DNA of 44,149 nucleotides, taken from assembly GCF_030466625.1 (NCBI RefSeq), contig NZ_JADEVT010000020.1:1-44149 (forward strand), in the 5' to 3' direction. A program made the translations under genes and the position numbers. Shown piece after piece: positions 1 through 8,161 of this stretch; within the stretch, counting starts at the first letter, position 1; every line of letters begins with the position of its first letter. This DNA comes from Nocardioides sp. ChNu-153. GTDB taxonomy: Bacteria; Actinomycetota; Actinomycetes; Propionibacteriales; Nocardioidaceae. The notes beneath the pieces are model-generated. The model made no database searches, had not been told where the DNA came from, and saw nothing but the letters and a program-made list of their open reading frames with translations.

Positions 1-98
<98 letters not shown>

Positions 99-121
99 CG
101 CGTTACACACCCCAAGGCCCC

Positions 122-652
122 TCAGCCGATGCGGCGCACACCCTCGCGGTGGGCGCGCGCCAGCTCCTGGTAGCCCGGCGCGTTGCGCTCGAGGATGCCC
201 GCGGCGGTGCCGCCCGGCTCGACCGCGCCGGTCACCTTCGCGGGCGAGCCCTTGGCCAGGGCGCCGTCGGGGATCTCGGTGCCGGGCGTGACGAGCGACC
301 CCGCAGCGATGAACGCCCCCGAGCCGATCACCGAGTCGTCGAGCAGCACGGCGCCGTTCCCGACGAGCGAGCCGTCGCCGATGGATCGTCCGTGGACGAT
401 GCAGCCGTGGGCGATCGTGGTCGAGGCGCCGATGTCGAGCCGGCTGCCGGTGCGCACGTGCAGCACCGAGTTGTCCTGGACGTTCGTGCCGGCCCCGATG
501 ATGATGGGCCCGACGTCGGCGCGCAGCACCGCGCCGTACCAGATGCTCACCCCGGGCCCGAGACGTACGTCGCCGATCAGCGTCGCGGTCTCCGCGACCC
601 ACGCGTCGGGGTCGATGGTGGGGGCGACGCCCTGGAACTCGAACAGCGGCAC
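122..652 (-). CDS. Gamma-class carbonic anhydrase family protein (left-handed beta-helix)
   Basis: 176-aa hexapeptide-repeat protein of the gamma carbonic anhydrase/PaaY/YrdA family, a trimeric cytoplasmic left-handed beta-helix that binds a metal between subunits. Three metal-ligand histidines are visible at about H65, H82 and H87, in the HV...IAHG(x3)HG pattern, together with R44, D46, Q59 and D60, which are conserved in the family. The GTG start at 652 was chosen because a GAGGAGGT Shine-Dalgarno lies at 658-665 and the protein then begins with the family's usual PLFEF-like strand. A longer open frame reaches 772 but would run through the terminator and into the tRNA gene. The substrate is uncertain: many relatives have weak or no CO2 hydratase activity, so acyl-transferase-like or orphan functions remain possible. 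Confidence 0.88.
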   Translation of the reverse strand: MPLFEFQGVAPTIDPDAWVAETATLIGDVRLGPGVSIWYGAVLRADVGPIIIGAGTNVQDNSVLHVRTGSRLDIGASTTIAHGCIVHGRSIGDGSLVGNGAVLLDDSVIGSGAFIAAGSLVTPGTEIPDGALAKGSPAKVTGAVEPGGTAAGILERNAPGYQELARAHREGVRRIG

Positions 653-704
653 GGGTGACCTCCTCGGTGCGGTTCGGGCCAGCCTAGTGACGTCCACGAA
701 CGCG

Positions 705-738
705 GAGAGGCCCCCGACCGCGTGGTCGGGGGCCTCTC
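705..738 (-). terminator. Intrinsic terminator of tRNA-Arg
   Basis: Perfect 15-bp stem (705-719 with 724-738) around a GCGT loop, starting 8 nt past the 3' end of the tRNA-Arg gene on the minus strand. There is no long U-tract, as is common for actinobacterial terminators. It also separates the tRNA from the carbonic anhydrase gene downstream. Confidence 0.85.
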
Positions 739-746
739 CTGTGCTG

Positions 747-819
747 CGCGCCTGTAGGGATTCGAACCCCAAACCTTCTGATCCGTAGTCAGATGCTCTA
801 TCCGTTGAGCTACAGGCGC
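747..819 (-). tRNA. tRNA-Arg (anticodon ACG)
   Basis: Complete cloverleaf on the minus strand. The acceptor stem is GCGCCTG/CAGGCGC, the D arm is GCTC...GAGC, and the anticodon stem TCTGA/TCAGA holds loop CTACGGA, giving anticodon ACG. The T loop is TTCGAAT and the discriminator base is G. CCA is not encoded. ACG (read as ICG) is the normal isoacceptor for CGU/CGC/CGA. A possible -10 box TATTGT lies at 850-855, about 30 nt upstream. Confidence 0.96.
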
Positions 820-921
820 ATGCCGCTCACTCGAGCGAGCGACCAGTGAACAATAGCCGACGCGCCGGGCGAGGCGAAATCGCCTTCCCCCACCGCCCAC
901 GGCTAGCGCAGCAGCGCAGGC

Positions 922-1005
922 TCAGTCCTGGCGCAGCACCCGAGCGACGAACGCGTCGAGGTTGCGGCGCAGGCGCGCCACCTTCTCCTCGACGGTGAGC
1001 GTCTC
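922..1005 (-). other. In-frame continuation of the FBP gene after an amber codon
   Basis: Directly after the TAG at 1006-1008 the same frame stays open for 27 codons and ends at TGA 922-924. The predicted residues form a basic amphipathic helix (ETLTVEEK, then a VARLRRNLDAF segment) that looks like the usual C-terminal helix of FBP-domain proteins. The match in frame and character suggests the ancestral gene ran to 922 and that the TAG is a point mutation, a sequencing error or a readthrough site. Confidence 0.7.
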
Positions 1006-1413
1006 CTAGGTCCGGGGACCGCCGGAGACGAGCTTGTCGCGCACCAGCAGGGAGCACGCGAGGTCTCCACAGACGTAGGTGCCGACCGTGTGCCCAGCCC
1101 GCCCCGCGCGGCCGGCGCGGGGTGCGACGAGGAGCGCCACCTCGCCCGAGCGGACCGCCGCGCACAGCGAGCACATGCCCTGCTGCCGAGCGCCGGTCCC
1201 GCCGGGTGCGCGGAGCTGGATCCCCCGCCGTACCCCGTCGTGGACGGTCACGAGGTAGGCCCGCGCGGGCGCCTGCGGGTCGCGCCACCCCAGGTAGTCC
1301 AGGTCGTCCCAGGGCCGGTCGGCCAGGTCTCGCGGCACCCCCAGGCGCGCCGCCTCGCCCTTCGAGCAGTTGACGAAGGACGAGCGGATCTGGGGTTCGG
1401 TGAGCGGGTCCAC
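1006..1413 (-). CDS. FBP-domain (treble-clef zinc finger) protein, C-terminally truncated by an amber codon
   Basis: About 135 aa from the chosen GTG. The pattern LTEPQIRSSFVNCSKGEA, a WDDLDYLGWRDP segment, a CSLC pair and a later single Cys (YVCGDLAC) match the FBP domain family, a treble-clef zinc finger seen mostly in actinobacteria and resembling the C-terminus of the elongation-factor-G-binding protein. I infer a ribosome- or EF-G-related role from the family name only. The start at 1413 was chosen because a TAGCGT box ends exactly 7 nt upstream, as at many other genes here; there is no Shine-Dalgarno. The reading frame is interrupted by TAG at 1006-1008 and continues to 922. It is divergent from the TetR gene, with nested inverted repeats between them. 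Confidence 0.8.
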   Translation of the reverse strand: MDPLTEPQIRSSFVNCSKGEAARLGVPRDLADRPWDDLDYLGWRDPQAPARAYLVTVHDGVRRGIQLRAPGGTGARQQGMCSLCAAVRSGEVALLVAPRAGRAGRAGHTVGTYVCGDLACSLLVRDKLVSGGPRT

Positions 1414-1420
1414 GACGAGC

Positions 1421-1426
1421 ACGCTA
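1421..1426 (-). promoter_or_regulatory. Leaderless -10 box for the FBP gene
   Basis: TAGCGT on the minus strand, 7 nt before the GTG at 1413. The spacing matches the other TANNNT-N7-start sites in this window, so transcription probably begins at or next to the start codon. Confidence 0.55.
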
Positions 1427-1455
1427 GGTTTCCTACGACCCGTAGGCAAATGCCT
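1425..1455. promoter_or_regulatory. Nested inverted repeats between FBP and TetR genes (candidate TetR operator)
   Basis: Three short inverted repeats overlap here: TAGG(1425-1428)/CCTA(1432-1435), CCTACG(1432-1437)/CGTAGG(1441-1446) with a 3-nt spacer, and AGGCA(1444-1448)/TGCCT(1451-1455). They sit between two divergent genes and overlap the FBP -10 box, which is where TetR-family proteins usually bind to control themselves and a neighbour. The operator assignment is inference. Confidence 0.5.
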
Positions 1456-1471
1456 GACAGCAGGAGGCGAT

Positions 1472-2038
1472 GTGGCACGAGCAGGCGTGACGGCCGAGCG
1501 GGTGGTCCGGGAGGCCGCCGACCTCGTCGACGCCGAGGGCCTCGGCGCCCTGCGCGTCGCCGCGGTGGCGGAGCGGCTGGGGGTGCGGCCGGCGAGCGTC
1601 TACGCCCACGTCGCCGGGCTCGACGAGATCCGCGCCGCGGTGACCGCCCTCGCCCTGGGCGAGCTGGCGGACCGGGCGGGCGACGCGGTGGCGGGCCGAG
1701 CGGGCCGTGACGCGCTGGTCGCGTACGCCGACGTGGTGCGCGCCTACGCCCAGGCGCACCCGGGGCGGTACGCCGCGACGCGGCTGCGGGTCGCGCCCGG
1801 CTCCCCGGCGGTCGCCGAGGGGCGCCGGCTCGCCGAGCTGTCGCGGGCGGTGCTCCGCGGGTACGACCTCCCACCCAAGGCGGAGGTGCTCGCCGTCCGG
1901 CTGCTCGGCAGTGTCGTGCACGGGTACGTCGACCTCGAGCTGTCCGGCGCGTTCGACCACAGCGACCCGCCGCCCGCCGCCACCTGGCCGGGCGCGCTGG
2001 ACGCTCTCGACGCCGCACTGCGCGGCTGGGGCGGCTGA
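1472..2038 (+). CDS. TetR/AcrR-family transcriptional regulator (WHG-type C-terminal domain)
   Basis: 188-aa one-component repressor. The N-terminal helix-turn-helix lies at about residues 25-50 (LRVAAVAERLGVRPASVYAH), and the remainder is the all-helical ligand-binding/dimerisation domain. The C-terminal half, with its VHGYVDLELSGAFDH segment, fits the WHG class (TetR_C_33). The GTG at 1472 is preceded by AGGAGG at 1462-1467, which settles the start; a longer open frame begins at 1370 inside the FBP gene. It is divergent from the FBP gene and probably controls its own expression through the inverted repeats at 1425-1455. The ligand is unknown. Confidence 0.88.
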   Translation: MARAGVTAERVVREAADLVDAEGLGALRVAAVAERLGVRPASVYAHVAGLDEIRAAVTALALGELADRAGDAVAGRAGRDALVAYADVVRAYAQAHPGRYAATRLRVAPGSPAVAEGRRLAELSRAVLRGYDLPPKAEVLAVRLLGSVVHGYVDLELSGAFDHSDPPPAATWPGALDALDAALRGWGG

Positions 2039-2060
2039 ACGCGACGGGCCGGGGCGCGGC

Positions 2061-2759
2061 TCACGCGGTGCGCCGGAGGCGGGTGGCCTGACGCAGGGCC
2101 GCGCGCGGCATCGCGGCGCCGTACCGCTCGAGGAACCGGGTGAGCTCGTCGGGCGCGACCTTGCCCGCGTGGGCGAGGAAGATGCCCACCGGCAGGTGGA
2201 CCCGCGGCTCGGGGTCCGCGTGCAGGCGGGCCGCGAGCGCGAAGCCGGCCGCGAGGTCGTCCGCCGTCCCCGCCCGCGTGAACCACAGGGGCGCCGTCAC
2301 GGCGGTGCGCCGGCGCAGCGGGTCGGGGCTCCGGGCGAGGTCGTCGAGCAGGTCGTGGGGGCCGCCCAGGAGCGTCGCCCCGACCACCCGGGGCGCTGCG
2401 CGGTCGACCATGTCCCACGTCGTGATCGCGTCGTGGTGGGCGAGGTAGACCTCGCGCAGCGCCCGGTCGCCGCGGCGGTCCGCGCGCAGCGCCCGACGCG
2501 CCTGCTCGTCGAGCACGCAGAACCCCGCCATCCGGCCCTCGAAGGTCGGGTGCGCCAGGAGGCGCTCCACCTCCGGCAGCGACAGGCCGGCGGCCGTCCG
2601 CGCGATCGCGAAGAGCGTGCCCATCCGCAGGCCGAACGCAGGCTCGTCCGGTCCGAGCCGGCGCCGCAGCGCGGCCAGGTCGGCGTCGGTCGCGGCGGCC
2701 TCCAGGCGCGCGAGCACGGCGGCGGCGGTGGTCGCCGGCACGGGTCGATCGGTGTCCAC
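2061..2759 (-). CDS. AlkD-like DNA alkylation repair protein (HEAT-like repeats)
   Basis: 232-aa all-helical protein of the DNA_alkylation (AlkC/AlkD) family, which excises positively charged N3- and N7-alkylpurines using a scaffold of HEAT-like repeats. The TTWDMVD segment carries W115 and D119 at the 4-residue spacing of the catalytic Trp/Asp pair of Bacillus AlkD, and R150/R151 occupy the position of the phosphate-contacting Arg. The second DNA-contacting tryptophan of AlkD is not obvious (the matching segment reads GIFL). The start is GTG at 2759 with no clear ribosome site. It converges on the TetR gene and diverges from narK. Confidence 0.82.
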   Translation of the reverse strand: MDTDRPVPATTAAAVLARLEAAATDADLAALRRRLGPDEPAFGLRMGTLFAIARTAAGLSLPEVERLLAHPTFEGRMAGFCVLDEQARRALRADRRGDRALREVYLAHHDAITTWDMVDRAAPRVVGATLLGGPHDLLDDLARSPDPLRRRTAVTAPLWFTRAGTADDLAAGFALAARLHADPEPRVHLPVGIFLAHAGKVAPDELTRFLERYGAAMPRAALRQATRLRRTA

Positions 2760-2856
2760 GCCCGCACCGACCGGCCGGCGGCGGCGAACTCATCGGGGAG
2801 GAGGGATGGCCCGGACGGGCAGGCCCCGACGGCTCTTGTGAGCCCGTGAGCGAAAA

Positions 2857-2906
2857 GTGACGCACTCGTGAAACACGAGCACGGCTCGGCGTAACACGAG
2901 CGACCC
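2857..2906 (+). promoter_or_regulatory. Candidate nitrogen-control (GlnR-like) operator upstream of the nitrate operon
   Basis: The region 51-100 nt before narK contains GTGAC (2857-2861), GAAAC (2870-2874) and GTAAC (2891-2895). These half-sites resemble the GTnAC/GAAAC elements of actinobacterial GlnR boxes, although the first spacing is 8 rather than 6. CTCGTG-AAA-CACGAG (2865-2879) is a perfect inverted repeat, and AACACGAGC occurs twice, 21 bp apart (2872-2880 and 2893-2901). Binding by GlnR or by the NnaR-type protein encoded in the operon is inference. Confidence 0.45.
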
Positions 2907-2956
2907 AGTGTCGGGGGAGTCCGAGAACAGGCCCACGCAGGCCCCAGGAGGCCCCC

Positions 2957-4480
2957 GTGACCATCACCGCTCCCCCGCCCGGCACCGGTCCCGCGCCCGA
3001 GGCGCGCACCGGGGCCGCGGCCACCGACGCACCGGCGGGCCCGCAGCGCCGCACCCGCCGCTGGATCGACGACTGGCGCCCCGAGGACCCGCAGTTCTGG
3101 TCCGAGACCGGCCGGCCCGTGGCCCGCCGCAACCTCGCGTGGTCGATCTTCGCCGAGCACCTCGGCTTCTCCGTCTGGCTGATCTGGAGCGTCAGCTCGG
3201 CGTACCTCGTCGCGATGGGCTTCGCCTTCTCGGCCCAGCAGCTGTTCCTGCTCGTGGCCATCCCCAACCTGGTGGGCTCGCTACTGCGGATCCCTTACAC
3301 CTTCGCGGTCGGCCTGTTCGGCGGGCGCAACTGGACGATCGTCTCGGCGGCCCTGCTCCTCGTCCCGACGCTCGGGTTCGCGCTGGCGGTGACGAACGCG
3401 GGCACGCCGTACTGGGTCTTCTGCGTCATCGCGGCCACGGCCGGCTTCGGCGGCGGCAACTTCGCCAGCTCGATGGCCAACATCAACTACTTCTACCCGA
3501 CCGCGCGCAAGGGCGCCGCGCTCGGCCTGAACGCCGCGGGCGGCAACCTCGGCGTCGCGCTCATCCAGCTGCTGCTGCCCGTCATCGTCGGCGGCGCCGG
3601 CCTCTTCGGGCTGGTGCAGGCCTCGCAGGGCGGCATCCACCTGGAGCGGGCCGCGCTCGTGTACGCCGCCCTCGCCGTCGTCGCGACCGTCGCCGCGTGG
3701 CTGTGGATGGACAACCTCGGCACCGCCGTCGTGAAGCCCCGCGAGCAGCTGCGGGTGGTCCGCGAGCCGCACACCTGGGTGATGTCGGTGCTCTACATCG
3801 GCACCTTCGGCTCGTTCATCGGCTACTCCGCCGCCATGCCGCTGCTCATCAAGCTCAACTTCTGGGTGCCGGACCCGGCTCCGCTCGGCACGGGCATCTA
3901 CTTCGCCTACTTCGCGTTCCTCGGCGCGGCCGTCGGCTCGGTCGCCCGCCCGATCGGCGGCTGGCTGGCCGACCGGTACGGCGGCGCCCGCATCACGCTG
4001 GTCGCCTTCCTCGGCCTGGCCGCCAGCACGCTCGCGGTGCTCTGGACCGTCTTCCAGCTCACCCCGAACCCGACCGCCGACCCGGCCATCGCCACCGAGA
4101 ACGAGAGCCTGTTCCCGCTCTTCCTCGGCTTCTTCCTCGTGCTGTTCGCCTGCACCGGCATCGGCAACGGCTCGACGTACAAGATGATCCCCGCCATCTG
4201 GCGCCGCCGGGCCGAGGCGGCCTCCCCCGCGGGTACGCCGGAGCGCACCGCCGCGCTCACCGCTGCGGGCCAGCAGGCCTCGGCCGCCCTCGGCGTGATC
4301 GGCGCCGTCGGGGCGATCGGCGGCTTCCTCATCCCGCTCGCGTTCAGCGCGCCCTGGGTGGCCGACCCGCTGACCGCGACCAAGGGCGCCTTCATGGTCT
4401 TCGCCGGCTACTACGCGCTCTGCGTCGTCGTGGTCTGCACCGTCTACCTGCGCCGCGGCCGCACCGCGTCGCACGTCTGA
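2957..4480 (+). CDS. narK: Nitrate/nitrite porter, NarK/NasA-type major facilitator
   Basis: 507-aa inner-membrane transporter of the nitrate/nitrite porter branch of the MFS, with about 12 hydrophobic segments after a ~60-residue Pro/Ala-rich cytoplasmic N-terminus. The glycine-rich nitrate signature GGGNFASSMANINYFYP is at about residues 165-181, and a second Gly/Asn-rich segment (GIGNGSTYKMIPAIW) is near residue 400, as in the NarK family. GTG at 2957 follows AGGAGG at 2946-2951. It is the first gene of the nitrate operon, and nitrate reductase begins 32 nt after its stop. In this context nitrate import for assimilation is more likely than nitrite export, though many NarK proteins do both. 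Confidence 0.94.
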   Translation: MTITAPPPGTGPAPEARTGAAATDAPAGPQRRTRRWIDDWRPEDPQFWSETGRPVARRNLAWSIFAEHLGFSVWLIWSVSSAYLVAMGFAFSAQQLFLLVAIPNLVGSLLRIPYTFAVGLFGGRNWTIVSAALLLVPTLGFALAVTNAGTPYWVFCVIAATAGFGGGNFASSMANINYFYPTARKGAALGLNAAGGNLGVALIQLLLPVIVGGAGLFGLVQASQGGIHLERAALVYAALAVVATVAAWLWMDNLGTAVVKPREQLRVVREPHTWVMSVLYIGTFGSFIGYSAAMPLLIKLNFWVPDPAPLGTGIYFAYFAFLGAAVGSVARPIGGWLADRYGGARITLVAFLGLAASTLAVLWTVFQLTPNPTADPAIATENESLFPLFLGFFLVLFACTGIGNGSTYKMIPAIWRRRAEAASPAGTPERTAALTAAGQQASAALGVIGAVGAIGGFLIPLAFSAPWVADPLTATKGAFMVFAGYYALCVVVVCTVYLRRGRTASHV

Positions 4481-4512
4481 GCGACCCACCCGCACCGGAA
4501 CGAGGAGCCCCC

Positions 4513-6608
<2,096 letters not shown>

Positions 6609-6612
<4 letters not shown>

Positions 6613-8102
6613 GCACCGGGGAGCACCTCGTCGTCGTGGGCCACGGCATGGCCGCCGTGCGCCTGATCGAGAGCCTCGTCGCGGGCGGCTGGGTCACCGG
6701 CGGCGGTCGCCTGACGGTGCTCGGCGAGGAGCCGGGGCCGGCGTACAACCGGATCCTGCTCTCCGCCGTGCTCGAGGGCACCCACGACCCGCGCGCCACG
6801 GAGCTGCGCGACGAGGAGTGGTACGCCGAGCACGGCGTCGCCCTGCGCACCGGCGTCCGCGTCGCCCAGGTCGACCGGGACGCCCGCGAGGTCGTGCTCG
6901 TCGACCGCGACCGCGTGCCCTACGACCGCCTCGTGCTGGCCACGGGGTCGATCCCGACCCTCCCGCCCATCCGTGGCCTCGTGCGCCCCGACGGCACGCT
7001 GCACCCGACCGTCCACGCCTTCCGCTCCCAGGCCGACTGCCGCGGCCTCGTGGCCGCCCTCGCCCGCCGGGAGCAGCCGGTGCGCCGCGCGGTCGTCGTC
7101 GGCGGCGGCCTGCTCGGCCTCCAGGTGGCCCGCGCGCTCAGCAGCCAGGAGGGCGCCCGCACCGGCCGCGCCGCCGTCGTCACCGAGATCGTCGAGGGCG
7201 CCGCCCACGTGCTGAGCCGCCAGCTCGACCGCAGCGGCGCCGGCATCCTGGCCCGCGACCTGGCGCGGCTCGGCACCACGACGTACGCCGGGGCGCGCGC
7301 CACCGGTCTCGTGCCCTCCCCGATGCCGGAGCACGCCGTCGGCGTTCGCCTCGACAACGGCCACGTGCTCGCCACCGACCTCGTCGTGCTCACCGCCGGC
7401 GGCCGGCCCTCGGTGGCCCTCGCCCGCGGCGCCGGCCTCGAGGTGCGCCGCGGCGTCGTCGTCGACGACCACCTCACCACCAGCGACCCCCGCGTCCACG
7501 CGATCGGCGACTGCGCCCAGCACGCCGGGCGCGTGTCGGGCTTCGTCGGGCCGGCGTGGGACCAGGCGACCGCGCTCGCCGCGCAGCTGCTCGCGCGGCG
7601 CGCGGGGGGCGAGGTCGCGCCGTACCCCGGCAACCGGGAGGTCGCCCGTCTGCGGGCGACCGGCCTCGACGTGGCGGTGGTCGGCGACCCCGAGGCGGAG
7701 GCAGCGGCCGGCGGCGAGGTCGTCGCCGTCACCAACCCGATCACCCGCTCCCACCGCAAGCTCGTCGTCCGCGACGGCCGCATCGTCGCCGCCGCCCTCG
7801 TCGGGGACCTCGCGCGGGTGGGCCTGCTGACCCAGTACGTCGAGCGCGGCACCGTGCTCGGCCCCCACGAGCCGGGCGACCTGCTCCTGCCCGAGGCCCG
7901 CTCGGCCGCCACCGGTCCCGCCGACCTGCCCGACGACGCCGAGGTCTGCGCCTGCGCGGGCGTCAGCGCCGGGGCCGTCCGGGCGTGCGCGTCGGTCGAG
8001 GACGTCCGCGCGACCACCCGCGCCACCACGGGGTGCGGCGGCTGCGCGAGCAGCGTCCGCGCCCTGCTCGCCGCCCGGCCGCCCGTGCCGGCCCCTGCCT
8101 GA
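6609..8102 (+). CDS. FAD/NAD(P)-dependent oxidoreductase with BFD-type [2Fe-2S] domain, nitrate reductase electron-transfer subunit
   Basis: 497-aa protein built like the N-terminal half of NirB. It has a FAD Rossmann motif near residue 9 (VVVGHGMAAVRL), a second NAD(P)-binding motif near residue 160 (VVVGGGLLGLQVA), a C-terminal FAD region containing AIGDCA, and a final BFD-like [2Fe-2S] domain with CAC...CGGC cysteines at about residues 445-480. Proteins of this layout (NasB/NasC-type) pass electrons from NAD(P)H to the molybdopterin subunit. The ATG overlaps the stop of nasA by 4 nt. The similarity to the first third of NirB suggests gene duplication. It could be mistaken for a truncated nirB, but a complete nirB follows. 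Confidence 0.88.
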
Positions 8103-8161
8103 CCCGCACGCCACCCCCGTACGCCCGCCCGCACCACCCGCCGTACCCCGAGGAGAACCCC

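Noticed and set aside
655..772. Upstream extension of the carbonic anhydrase frame to 772
   Set aside because: It would translate through a 15-bp terminator hairpin and part of tRNA-Arg; the GAGGAGGT site fixes the start at 652.
2908..4512. Very long Arg/Pro-rich open frames overlapping narK, the nitrate reductase and nirB
   Set aside because: These are high-GC shadow frames of the real genes; their composition is Arg/Pro/Gly/Ala-rich with no domain signatures.
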